A stretch of DNA of 64,000 nucleotides, taken from NCBI RefSeq assembly GCF_021654285.1, contig NZ_JAKFZS010000032.1, positions 1 to 64,000 on the forward strand, written 5' to 3'. The DNA comes from Pseudoalteromonas luteoviolacea (GTDB taxonomy: Bacteria > Pseudomonadota > Gammaproteobacteria > Enterobacterales > Alteromonadaceae). Under the pieces are notes generated by a model. It was not told where the DNA came from, searched no databases, and worked only from the letters and a program-made list of their open reading frames with translations. This document shows, piece after piece, positions 26,713 through 35,600 of the stretch; the stretch's first letter is position 1; every line of letters begins with the position of its first letter. The position numbers and the translations under genes are program-made.

Positions 26713-27364
26713 AGTTATCTCCTTAGCGGGTCGTTATTTAGGCCCTGCACTGACCAAATTGTGTATATGTAACGGGTATTATTTTCATGGGTACATCAAA
26801 ATAGGATGGTTTGGACCCAAAAACAGACAGCAATTTGGTAATACTGAATACTTAATCTTGCCTCCTATAAAAATGAAAACTGATGAAAAGATCAACCACT
26901 TTTTGCAAAAAGCACATATTTTCTTTGATTTGTACCCTAGCTGGGTTTTTTACTCTTGGTGTTAATCATTTTTATTCCGTATTCAGTTAGCTTGTATACG
27001 GGTAGTGTGTATTAAAAACAAAAAACCACCCGAAGGTGGTTGAAATCAGTTTAGCGATTTGAGTTTATTCTTGTTAGAAGGTGTTTTGTTATTGTTGTTT
27101 TGCGCAGCATTTTTATAGCAAGGTTTTTTTTGTGGTGCAAATGTTCTGCGCTACTTTTTTGTGAATTTAATATCTCAAGTTTATGAAACGCGGTTGCCAA
27201 GCGTTGGGTTTAGCATTGCGATTCATCATATTAGGCATACCTGGCAGTACAGCTCATTAATCTGGATCATAGAGAAGTGATTTAAACGTTTGAACAGCTA
27301 GGGCGAGTAGGGATAAAGTGATACAATTCGAACAATTTTTACAGCACTGGAATTGAATCACGCT
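26713..27364. other. Long gap between rsd and hemE
   Basis: No convincing gene. A 68-codon frame at 26759-26965 lacks a ribosome site and recognisable features. A hairpin with a T-run on the minus strand lies at 27024-27041. The rest is AT-rich with T-rich tracts at 27100-27170. Promoters for both neighbours must lie here. Confidence 0.5.
27024..27041 (-). terminator. Minus-strand terminator with no assigned gene
   Basis: AACCACC and GGTGGTT form a 7 bp stem with a CGAA loop. On the minus strand it is followed by TTTTGTTTTTAAT. No minus-strand gene is evident between it and hemE, so a small transcript is possible. Confidence 0.6.
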
Positions 27365-28432
27365 ATGAGCGAGTTGAAAAATGATCGTTATTTACGCGCG
27401 TTGCAGAAGCAGCCGGTTGATGTGACACCTGTATGGATGATGCGCCAAGCGGGGCGATATCTACCTGAATACAGAGCGACGCGAGCGCAAGCTGGCGACT
27501 TTATGAGTTTGTGCAAAAATGCGGAGCTTGCATGTGAAGTGACATTGCAGCCGTTACGTCGTTATCCACTGGATGCTGCGATTCTATTTAGTGATATTTT
27601 AACTATCCCAGATGCGATGGGCCTAGGTTTATACTTTGAAACGGGTGAAGGCCCTAAATTTGAGCGTCCAATTTCTTCTCTGGCTGATGTGCAAAAACTG
27701 CCTAAATTAGATCCAACTGATGAGCTGGGCTATGTCATGAATGCAGTGAGCACAATTCGTCGAGAGTTAAAAGGTGAAGTGCCGTTAATTGGTTTTTCAG
27801 GTTCACCGTGGACTTTGGCGACCTACATGATTGAAGGCGGCAGTAGCAAAACTTTTGGCAAGATTAAAAAGATGGCTTTTGCAGAGCCACAGACGCTGCA
27901 CTTGTTGCTCGATAAAGTAGCGGATTCAGTGATTGACTATTTAAATGCGCAAGTGAAAGCGGGTGCTCAGTCGCTGATGATCTTTGACTCTTGGGGCGGC
28001 GTACTCAGCCCACGTGATTACAAAGAGTTTTCGTTGCAATATATGCATAAAATTGTTGATGGACTTATTCGTGAAAACGATGGACGCAAAGTGCCAGTGA
28101 CGTTATTTACTAAAAATGGTGGTCAGTGGATTGAGTCTATTGCTGCGACAGGGTGTGACGCGATTGGTTTAGATTGGACCATTGATATTGCGGATGCGAA
28201 ACGACGCGTTGGTGATAAGGTTGCGCTACAAGGCAATATGGATCCTGCGATGCTCCATGGCACGCCTGAGCGTATTCGTGAAGAAGTGCAGTCTATCTTA
28301 GCTGGTTTTGGTGAAGGCAGCGGCCATGTATTCAACTTAGGGCATGGGATCACGCCAGATGTAGACCCTGAAAATGCGGGTATATTCATCAACTCTGTCC
28401 ACGAGTTTAGCCGCCAGTATCATCAAAAGTAA
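27365..28432 (+). CDS. hemE: Uroporphyrinogen decarboxylase
   Basis: A 355-residue cytoplasmic enzyme that removes four carboxyl groups from uroporphyrinogen III to give coproporphyrinogen III in heme synthesis. Signature WMMRQAGRYLPEYR lies at about 25-38 and GFSGSPWTLATYM at about 144-156; FNLGHGITPDV closes the site. I use ATG at 27365 (MSELKNDRYLRAL matches the family) rather than the TTG four codons earlier. Confidence 0.95.
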   Translation: MSELKNDRYLRALQKQPVDVTPVWMMRQAGRYLPEYRATRAQAGDFMSLCKNAELACEVTLQPLRRYPLDAAILFSDILTIPDAMGLGLYFETGEGPKFERPISSLADVQKLPKLDPTDELGYVMNAVSTIRRELKGEVPLIGFSGSPWTLATYMIEGGSSKTFGKIKKMAFAEPQTLHLLLDKVADSVIDYLNAQVKAGAQSLMIFDSWGGVLSPRDYKEFSLQYMHKIVDGLIRENDGRKVPVTLFTKNGGQWIESIAATGCDAIGLDWTIDIADAKRRVGDKVALQGNMDPAMLHGTPERIREEVQSILAGFGEGSGHVFNLGHGITPDVDPENAGIFINSVHEFSRQYHQK

Positions 28433-28447
28433 TACTGGATAAAAACA

Positions 28448-28476
28448 AAAAAACCCAAGCTTTGCTTGGGTTTTTT
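28448..28476 (+). terminator. Bidirectional terminator between hemE and speE
   Basis: AAACCCAAGC and GCTTGGGTTT form a 10 bp stem with a 3-base loop; a run of A precedes and TTTTTT follows. It serves hemE and the convergent speE. Confidence 0.9.
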
Positions 28477-28494
28477 GTTTTTATGTGGCGCGCT

Positions 28495-29355
28495 TTATTT
28501 GTCAAATGCGCGGCGCATAAAGTTTGGCGTTGCGAGTGCTCCTTTGTGAATACCTGTGTTGTAATACTCAGTATCAAACTCGGCAGCATCCACATCTTGC
28601 TCTCTGAAGCCATTAAACTGCTCACCTTTACGCGCCAAAGTGGCAGACCATAAACCGCTTGGGTAAATTGGCTGTGGGAACGGTAAAGTTTGTAAATCCG
28701 CAAAGCCAACATCTTTCATTGCTTGGCGCATCTCTTTTAACAGCGGCATGTGCATCAGCGGCGACTCACTTTGCTGGATTAAAATCCCGCCATCACTCAG
28801 TGCTGCTAAACAACTGGTGTAAAACGCATGGTTGAATAGGCCTTCACCAGGACCAACTGGATCAGTACCGTCAACGATGATCACGTCGATAGAGTTTGCC
28901 GCTGCTTCACGCATGTATTTGATGCCATCATCAAACATCACGGTTGCACGTGGGTCGTCATTGGATGCGCAAAGCTCTGGGAAGTATTTAAGTGACATTT
29001 GTGTCACTACTTCGTCAATGTCGATTTGCGTGACTGATTCAACATCTGGGTGCTTAAGCACTTCACGCAATGTACCGCAGTCACCACCGCCGATAATTAC
29101 CACGTTTTTTGGTGCAGGGTGTGCAAAAAGCGCTGGATGGCTCATCATTTCATGATAGAAAAAGTTCTCACGTGTACTGACCATAGTACAGCCATCAATG
29201 ATCATCAGATTGCCAAAGTCGGTTGTCTCGTACATTTCAACTTTTTGAAACGGCGACTGAACCTCATCCAGCTTTTTATTGATACGCAGAGAAAAAGCGC
29301 TTCCATCTCGGTCACTTATCTCTGTAAACCAGCGGTTTGCTTCTAAATTAGACAT
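28495..29355 (-). CDS. speE: Polyamine aminopropyltransferase (spermidine synthase)
   Basis: A 286-residue aminopropyltransferase. The nucleotide site IGGGDCGTLREVL and IDIDEVV bind decarboxylated S-adenosylmethionine, and DGTDPVGPGEGLF carries the catalytic Asp. It transfers an aminopropyl group to putrescine or a related diamine. I prefer the ATG at 29355 to the GTG at 29367. The gene is divergent from speA, which feeds the same pathway. No speD is present in the window. Confidence 0.92.
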   Translation of the reverse strand: MSNLEANRWFTEISDRDGSAFSLRINKKLDEVQSPFQKVEMYETTDFGNLMIIDGCTMVSTRENFFYHEMMSHPALFAHPAPKNVVIIGGGDCGTLREVLKHPDVESVTQIDIDEVVTQMSLKYFPELCASNDDPRATVMFDDGIKYMREAAANSIDVIIVDGTDPVGPGEGLFNHAFYTSCLAALSDGGILIQQSESPLMHMPLLKEMRQAMKDVGFADLQTLPFPQPIYPSGLWSATLARKGEQFNGFREQDVDAAEFDTEYYNTGIHKGALATPNFMRRAFDK

Positions 29356-29562
29356 GTTTGCTTTCACATTGAATTTAAATTTGGCGCAAATTTACCAGCG
29401 CCGAGGAATTTGCTCAATCTATTTTAGTCGATAGCACGCAGTTTGTCTGTTTGTCATCAGTAGGTCACAGTCTGTGTATCTCAAGGCGTATTTAACGGTC
29501 GCTAATCACGATAAGGCGTATTAAAATGAGCACAGTATGAGAATTTTTTAGTAGGGTAAATA

Positions 29563-31443
29563 ATGGAGTGGGGAGTCGATACCGCACGCAACACATACAA
29601 TGTACAGCATTGGAGTGATGGCTACTTTGATATCAATGACAGTGGTGAGCTGATTGCTTACCCTGATGGTGACCATAGTAAAGCGCCAATCGTATTATCA
29701 GATCTCACTGAGCGATTTAAAGAGCAAGGATTGACCTTACCGGTATTGGTGAGGTTCACTGATATTCTTCAGAATCGTGTTGATACGTTAACAGGTGCGT
29801 TTGCACAGGCAAAAGCGCAAAGAGAGTATCAAGGTGAGTATACCTGTGTTTACCCTATTAAAGTGAATCAGCAACGCTCGGTGGTGAGCAAACTGTTGAG
29901 TCACCCAAGCGGCTTGGTTGGTCTAGAAGCCGGCTCTAAGCCTGAGTTGATGGCTATTTTAGGTTTGGCCACGTCGCCAATCACGATTGTTTGCAATGGC
30001 TATAAGGACAGAGAGTTTTTACGTTTGGCGCTGATTGGTCAAGCGATGGGCCATAAAGTACAAATTGTGGTAGAAAAACTGTCTGAGCTCGATGCATTAA
30101 TCAAAGAAGTGGATGATATGCAAATTGAGCCAGCTATTGGTATTCGCATCCGTCTTAACTCGATCGGTAAAGGTAAATGGCAAAATACCGGAGGGGAAAA
30201 GGGCAAATTTGGTCTCACAGCAGGTCAAGTACTTAATGCCGTTGACACTTTGCGTCGTCATAACAAGCTGCATTTGATGCAGTTAGTCCACTTCCATATT
30301 GGCTCACAAATCGCGAATATTCGCGATATCCAACGCGCACTGAGAGAGTGTGCGAGGCACTATGCGGAGTTATCACAGTTGGGTGTGCCACTAAAAACCG
30401 TAGATGTAGGCGGTGGCTTAGGCGTGGACTATGAAGGTTCGGGTTCTCGCAGTGCTTGCTCTATGAATTACACGGTAGGCGAGTATGCGCGCAATGTGGT
30501 TAATGCCTTTGCTGAGGTTGCTGAACAACATGATTTACCACATCCTGATATTATTACGGAATCTGGTCGTGCCTTAACAGCGCATCATGCCGTGTTGATC
30601 ACCGATGTGATAGATATTGAAACCGCGCCGAATGAAGATGTGCCTGAGAAGATCAGTGGTGATGAACACAATTTAATACAAGAGTTGCGACAGGCGTTAT
30701 CTCGCCTTACGCCAAGGCTTGCGCTGGAAACGTATCATGATGCAATCCACTTATTTGGTGATGCACATGATCAATATGTTCATGGTCTCATTTCTATGGC
30801 GCAGTGGTCGAAAATTGAACGTCTGTATTTTACGATACTGAGACAAGTGCGCGACAGTTTAAGTGCGCAGTCAAGGGCACATCGTGAAGTCTTGGATGAT
30901 TTAAACGAAAAGCTGGCAGATAAGCTGTTTGTTAATTTCTCATTGTTTCAGTCCTTGCCGGATGTATGGGGTATTCAGCAGTTGTTCCCTGTGGTGCCGA
31001 TTTCAAATCTAGACCAGCCGTTGACGCAAAGGTCGATTATTCAAGACATTACATGTGATTCTGATGGGCAAATTCGTGAGTATGTAGAAGGCGCTGGGAT
31101 TGAGTCTAGCTTACCTATGCCGCAATACCACCCATCTGAGCAGTATCATTTAGCGATGTTTATGGTTGGCGCGTATCAAGAGATTTTGGGTGATTTACAC
31201 AATTTATTTGGTGATACAGACTCAGTGCATGTCGAATTAAATGAGACAGGCTATCAGCTGACAAATGCGCTCAAAGGCGACTGTGTGGAAGACGTGTTAC
31301 GTTTTGTGCATTACGATAAGCAACAACTTATCGATAACTTCACTCGTCAGGTCAATGCAGTGGCCGTGGCGCCAAAAACAAAAGAAACCTTCTTAAAGGA
31401 ATTAAAGATGGGGTTAACTGGTTATACCTATTTTGTAGATTAA
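29563..31443 (+). CDS. speA: Biosynthetic arginine decarboxylase
   Basis: A 626-residue PLP enzyme of the fold III group that makes agmatine from arginine. The PLP lysine lies in YPIKVNQQRSV (about 99-109), the phosphate site in DVGGGLGVDYEG, and the substrate site in ITCDSDGQI. Length matches SpeA. It is divergent from speE, giving a polyamine pair. The start ATG at 29563 has TAGGGTAAAT upstream. Confidence 0.95.
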   Translation: MEWGVDTARNTYNVQHWSDGYFDINDSGELIAYPDGDHSKAPIVLSDLTERFKEQGLTLPVLVRFTDILQNRVDTLTGAFAQAKAQREYQGEYTCVYPIKVNQQRSVVSKLLSHPSGLVGLEAGSKPELMAILGLATSPITIVCNGYKDREFLRLALIGQAMGHKVQIVVEKLSELDALIKEVDDMQIEPAIGIRIRLNSIGKGKWQNTGGEKGKFGLTAGQVLNAVDTLRRHNKLHLMQLVHFHIGSQIANIRDIQRALRECARHYAELSQLGVPLKTVDVGGGLGVDYEGSGSRSACSMNYTVGEYARNVVNAFAEVAEQHDLPHPDIITESGRALTAHHAVLITDVIDIETAPNEDVPEKISGDEHNLIQELRQALSRLTPRLALETYHDAIHLFGDAHDQYVHGLISMAQWSKIERLYFTILRQVRDSLSAQSRAHREVLDDLNEKLADKLFVNFSLFQSLPDVWGIQQLFPVVPISNLDQPLTQRSIIQDITCDSDGQIREYVEGAGIESSLPMPQYHPSEQYHLAMFMVGAYQEILGDLHNLFGDTDSVHVELNETGYQLTNALKGDCVEDVLRFVHYDKQQLIDNFTRQVNAVAVAPKTKETFLKELKMGLTGYTYFVD

Positions 31444-31556
31444 CTCTAACTGCTCAGATTTTTTATTCCCTTGAAATTGCGTATGATGCCCTCATCACAA
31501 TTCTAAATTGTGATGAGGTATAGTCGAGTAAAATAAAAGTAGTAAAGGAACTTTGC

Positions 31557-32435
31557 ATGTCGCTAGTCCGTCAAATTGTGGGGCTGATTTTATACGTCCT
31601 AAATACATTAATTTGGTTTGTGCCGATATTTATATGCGGTGTGCTCAAACTGATCCCCATTCCTCCGTTGCAGCGCTTATTAAGCAAACTTGCTAAATCA
31701 TGTGCAAGTATGTGGGTGGCTGGTAATAACGTAAATCAGCGCTGTATCTCTCCGTATGAGCTGCAAATAAATGGTGCTGATGAGATCAACAGAAAAGATT
31801 GGTACTTGGTGATTGCGAACCATCAAAGCTGGGTAGATATTTTAGTGCTACAGCGGGTGCTGCATCGCAAAATTCCATTTCTAAACTTCTTTTTGAAAAA
31901 AGAGTTACTATATGTACCTTTTTTGGGGCTAGCTTGGTGGGCATTAGATTTTCCATTTATGACCCGCACGAGTAAAAGCCAAATTAGGAAAAATCCTAAA
32001 TTAAAAGGCAAAGACATCGAGACGACACGCAAAGCCTGTGAAAAATTCAAAACGATGCCAGTGAGCATTGTGAATTTTGTTGAAGGCACGCGCTTTACAG
32101 ATGAAAAGCATCAAAGACAAAACAGCCCATTTAAACATTTACTTAAACCTAAAGCGGGTGGTATTGCGTTTGTGATGCAGGCGATGGGAGAGCAAATAAA
32201 TCAAGTGGTGAATGTGACCATTCATTACCCCAATGGTGTACCGACATTTATGGATTTCGTAGCAGGTAAAGCCGGGCAAATTAACGTTGAAGTTGAATTA
32301 ATGCCAGTAAGTGACAAGTTAGTGGGTGACTACACGGGAGATAATGAGTTTCGTGTTCAGTTTCAGGGTGAGCTCAACCGCCTTTGGTCTGAAAAAGACA
32401 AATGCATTGAACAGTTAGCAACTCCAGGCGAATAG
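31557..32435 (+). CDS. 1-acyl-glycerol-3-phosphate acyltransferase-like protein (YihG type), copy A
   Basis: A 292-residue membrane acyltransferase. It has an N-terminal membrane span (about 6-30), the catalytic NHQSWVDI (HX4D), and EGTRFT for phosphate binding. It is similar to E. coli YihG. It is the first of two adjacent paralogues (the next begins 45 bp downstream) that share motifs such as SKSQIRKNPKLK/SKAQIAKNPKLK and FKHLLKPKAGG/FDNLLKPKAGG. TAAAGGAAC precedes the start. Confidence 0.87.
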   Translation: MSLVRQIVGLILYVLNTLIWFVPIFICGVLKLIPIPPLQRLLSKLAKSCASMWVAGNNVNQRCISPYELQINGADEINRKDWYLVIANHQSWVDILVLQRVLHRKIPFLNFFLKKELLYVPFLGLAWWALDFPFMTRTSKSQIRKNPKLKGKDIETTRKACEKFKTMPVSIVNFVEGTRFTDEKHQRQNSPFKHLLKPKAGGIAFVMQAMGEQINQVVNVTIHYPNGVPTFMDFVAGKAGQINVEVELMPVSDKLVGDYTGDNEFRVQFQGELNRLWSEKDKCIEQLATPGE

Positions 32436-32480
32436 TCGTTTAGTACAACTCAGAATAATAAGCTAGTAAAGGAACAAACT

Positions 32481-33398
32481 ATGAAGAGTATATTACCGAA
32501 GTGGTTTCACGGTGCGACTGGTGCTTTATTTTTGTTACTCAACACTGCATTTTGGGGCTTGATCATACTGGGTTTGGGTATCGTAAAATGGTGCCTACGC
32601 GTTCGCTTACTCTCGGTGCTCTTACACTGGGCTTATCATAAATGGTGTGTGGGTAATCGTATTGGTCTAAAGCTTGGCGGTGTGTCTATGCATGTCAAAA
32701 TGCCGCAAGCTATCTCAGTAAATGGTTGGTATTTACTGGTATCAAACCACATTAGTTGGTTGGACATTGTTGTACTGAGTGCCCAATCCCAGCTGCCTGC
32801 CCCGAAGTTTTTTCTTAAAGATGAATTGAAATATGTGCCATTGATTGGCACTGGGGCATGGGCTTTGGATATGCCGTTTATGAAGCGTGCCAGTAAAGCG
32901 CAAATTGCTAAAAATCCGAAGCTAAAGCGTATGGATGTCGAGCGAACAAAGCAAAGCTGCAAAAATTTTAAGCATCACCCAACGACGGTGATTAACTTTG
33001 CTGAAGGGACGCGTTTTACAGTGCAAAAACATCGTCGCCAAGCCAGTCCTTTTGATAACCTTCTTAAACCAAAAGCGGGGGGAACTGCATTTGCACTGGA
33101 TGTATTAAGCGAGCAGGTTGATGGCTTATTAAATACCGCTTTGGTGTATCACAGCGAGGATTTGCATATTTGTCGCGCTTTTGTATTTGGGCGTCTTGAT
33201 GCGGTTTCTTTGCAAGTTGACTATATTCCTATGAGTGAATTGCCTTTAGGAGATTATCAAGGTGATAAAGCATATCGAGTACAATTTCAGGCTTATATGA
33301 ATACACTTTGGCAGCAAAAATCTGCACAGATAGCAAGACTAGAGCAGCGCCCTGAAGGGGAAGCAGATAACTTGCCTTCAGAGGTAAACTCATTATGA
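32481..33398 (+). CDS. Acyltransferase-like protein (YihG type), copy B
   Basis: A 305-residue paralogue of the preceding acyltransferase, with NHISWLDI (catalytic HX4D) and EGTRFT intact. The N-terminal span covers about 15-40. The same TAAAGGAAC ribosome site precedes both genes, so the pair arose by duplication and diverged. Its last codons overlap the MscS gene by 4 bases. Confidence 0.87.
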   Translation: MKSILPKWFHGATGALFLLLNTAFWGLIILGLGIVKWCLRVRLLSVLLHWAYHKWCVGNRIGLKLGGVSMHVKMPQAISVNGWYLLVSNHISWLDIVVLSAQSQLPAPKFFLKDELKYVPLIGTGAWALDMPFMKRASKAQIAKNPKLKRMDVERTKQSCKNFKHHPTTVINFAEGTRFTVQKHRRQASPFDNLLKPKAGGTAFALDVLSEQVDGLLNTALVYHSEDLHICRAFVFGRLDAVSLQVDYIPMSELPLGDYQGDKAYRVQFQAYMNTLWQQKSAQIARLEQRPEGEADNLPSEVNSL

Positions 33399-34555
33399 GT
33401 ATGGCCCATTTGCAAGATGTGATTTCGCCTTTTGTTGGCGGTCAGAGCATGCACCCATTTATCTTGGCGTCGCTGACAAACAGTGTGTCACTGATCGGGT
33501 TAGTGGTTATTTTTGCTTTGATAAAGCTTGCGCTCGTGCCCAAAGTCAAAAACATGTTGTCTCAATTCTTACGAGCTAAGATTGCATATCTTGCCCCTCA
33601 GTTAAGTAAACTCAGTGGCCGTGTCGCACTGCTGATCAGCAGTATTTTGTTTGTGATGATCAACAAGTACATGTTTGTTGCACCGGCGTGGGTCATGAGT
33701 CAGCTGCAATTGCTGGCCCAAGTGATTTTGATAGTGGCGTTTGGCTTCTTGGTGAGTTCATTATTAAACATTGCTCATACTATTTATCAACAACAAAAGT
33801 TTGCTAAAGACGTGCCTATCAAGGGCATCGTTCAGTTGGTAAAGCTAATGGTGTTTATTGTCACGACTGTGTTAGTAGTGAGCACCATTGTCGATAAGTC
33901 GCCGACATATATACTCTCAGGTTTTGGCGCCATTGCAGCGGTTACTTTATTGGTTTTCAAAGACACCATTTTGGGTTTGGTTGCCAGTATTCAAATTGCG
34001 GCTAATAAGCTGGTTGCCACAGGTGATTGGATCCAAGTAGATACATTTGGTGCCGATGGAGAAGTCATTGATTTAGGGCTGAACACGGTCCGAGTGCGCA
34101 ATTGGGATAATACGGTGACGACCATTCCAACATACGCTTTGATATCAGATTCTTTTAAAAACTGGCGCGCGATGCAAGAATCTGCTGGCAGACGCATCAA
34201 ACGTAATATCCCCATTGATATGAATAGTGTCTGTTTGCTGACGGAAGCACAAATCGGCGAGTTAAAAGCGAAGTTCCCTGCACTGAATGCGATCAAGCTA
34301 CCCGAGATGTGCAGCAACCTCACTGCATTTAGAATGTATGCTGAGTATTTGTTAAAGCAAAGGCCCGAGATAAATACAGAGTGTACCTGCATGGTGCGTG
34401 AGCTATCACCATCATACCACGGTATTCCAGTGGAATTTTACTGCTTCAGTAAAGACAAAAGCTGGGTGAACTATGAGCATATTCAGGCGAATATTCTCGA
34501 CCAAATGTTGTTGTTACTCAATGAGTTTGAGCTGCGACCATACCAAGTGCTGTAA
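33395..34555 (+). CDS. Mechanosensitive channel, MscS superfamily (YbdG type)
   Basis: A 386-residue membrane protein with several spans before residue 190 and the MscS core GFGAIAAVTLLVFKDTILGL as pore helix, then DWIQVDTFGADGEV of the beta domain. The VRVRNWDNTVTTIPTY and SFKNWRAMQESAGRRIKR stretches are close to E. coli YbdG. It should open under membrane tension. The ATGA overlap with the acyltransferase gene shows co-translation. Confidence 0.9.
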   Translation: MSMAHLQDVISPFVGGQSMHPFILASLTNSVSLIGLVVIFALIKLALVPKVKNMLSQFLRAKIAYLAPQLSKLSGRVALLISSILFVMINKYMFVAPAWVMSQLQLLAQVILIVAFGFLVSSLLNIAHTIYQQQKFAKDVPIKGIVQLVKLMVFIVTTVLVVSTIVDKSPTYILSGFGAIAAVTLLVFKDTILGLVASIQIAANKLVATGDWIQVDTFGADGEVIDLGLNTVRVRNWDNTVTTIPTYALISDSFKNWRAMQESAGRRIKRNIPIDMNSVCLLTEAQIGELKAKFPALNAIKLPEMCSNLTAFRMYAEYLLKQRPEINTECTCMVRELSPSYHGIPVEFYCFSKDKSWVNYEHIQANILDQMLLLLNEFELRPYQVL

Positions 34556-34772
34556 TCGCATTATCACGGTTAGCTAAAGCAATATGCACAACGCGTATAA
34601 AAATCACTGAGCTGAGTACACTTAGTATGTTAAGGTGATGACACAGTCACGATTTTATTGTGGTATTTTTGTGACAATCAGATATGTTATAAAGAGGGAA
34701 AGCAGGTAAAGGTAGTGGCGAGTACGCTGAGTGTCTTGATGTCAAAATGCGTGTTATTAGGTAGGTGATCGA

Positions 34773-35585
34773 ATGAAGTTAATAAACGTGCTAATACAGA
34801 GTATGTTCGCTTTGACATTTAGTGCGTATAGCCTTGCGGTTGACCAAATTGTCCATGTTGCTGTTGATCATGCTCCGCCTTATAGTCGCTTAAACGAGAA
34901 TAACCATCCGCAAGGTCTTATCTTAGACATCCTCAAATATGCTGAATTAACCAGCGGAAAAAAATATAAAATCAAAGCCGTACCCTGTCCTTTTTCACGT
35001 TGTGTGCGTTTGCTCAGCAAAGGCAAAGTGGATGTTATGGGCGGCTTAATTCGAACCCCTGAACGTGAAAAAATCATGTCTTTTGTCGAACCCCCTTATA
35101 TGGTGTTGTCTTCATCGTTTGTCTTTTATGGTCAACAAAATAGCGATATTGAAGTCAACCGCTATGAAGACTTGCAAGGTAAGCGTATTGCTGTGATGCG
35201 CGGTGGCGCTTTTTTCCCACAGTTTGATAAAGACAATAGTTTAAATAAAGTCGCAGTGCCGTCTGAGCGTGTTGCGGTAGACCTTGTCTTGAAGGGGCGC
35301 GTTGATTTGGTGATTGCGGTTGAAGACACGGCTGATATTGCGATGGATGTGCTTGACCAGCCGATGCACAAATTAAAGAAAATGCAGTATCGCCATACAC
35401 AGCCAATTTATGGCTATATGGCGATGAGTGAATCGTTTGCCAATTCGGGATTGGGTGGCCATATCTCTCAGCAAATGCACACCATGGCAAAAAATAAGAC
35501 GCTGGACAAATTAGTCGCGCCTTATCATTTACCTAAAATTCCTACCCAGCTTATTGAACCTTTGGCCTCATTTACGCAGCACTAA
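34773..35585 (+). CDS. Periplasmic amino acid-type binding protein
   Basis: A 270-residue protein with a signal peptide (about residues 1-22, ending SLAVDQ) and a family 3 solute-binding fold: an N-terminal YSRLNENNHPQGLILDIL, GKVDVMGGLIRTPER and a C-terminal helical end. No transporter genes adjoin, so it may be a sensory or stand-alone binder. The ribosome site GTAGGTGAT is present. Confidence 0.75.
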   Translation: MKLINVLIQSMFALTFSAYSLAVDQIVHVAVDHAPPYSRLNENNHPQGLILDILKYAELTSGKKYKIKAVPCPFSRCVRLLSKGKVDVMGGLIRTPEREKIMSFVEPPYMVLSSSFVFYGQQNSDIEVNRYEDLQGKRIAVMRGGAFFPQFDKDNSLNKVAVPSERVAVDLVLKGRVDLVIAVEDTADIAMDVLDQPMHKLKKMQYRHTQPIYGYMAMSESFANSGLGGHISQQMHTMAKNKTLDKLVAPYHLPKIPTQLIEPLASFTQH

Positions 35586-35600
35586 CTATGTTAGTGCTGC
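35576..35600. terminator. Palindromic terminator containing both stop codons
   Basis: Perfect 11 bp arms GCAGCACTAAC and GTTAGTGCTGC flank a TAT loop, with TGTTTT after it. The stop TAA of the plus gene is in the left arm and the stop of the minus gene is in the right arm. Confidence 0.75.

Noticed and set aside
26759..26965. 68-codon plus-strand frame between rsd and hemE
   Set aside because: No ribosome site and no recognisable domain.
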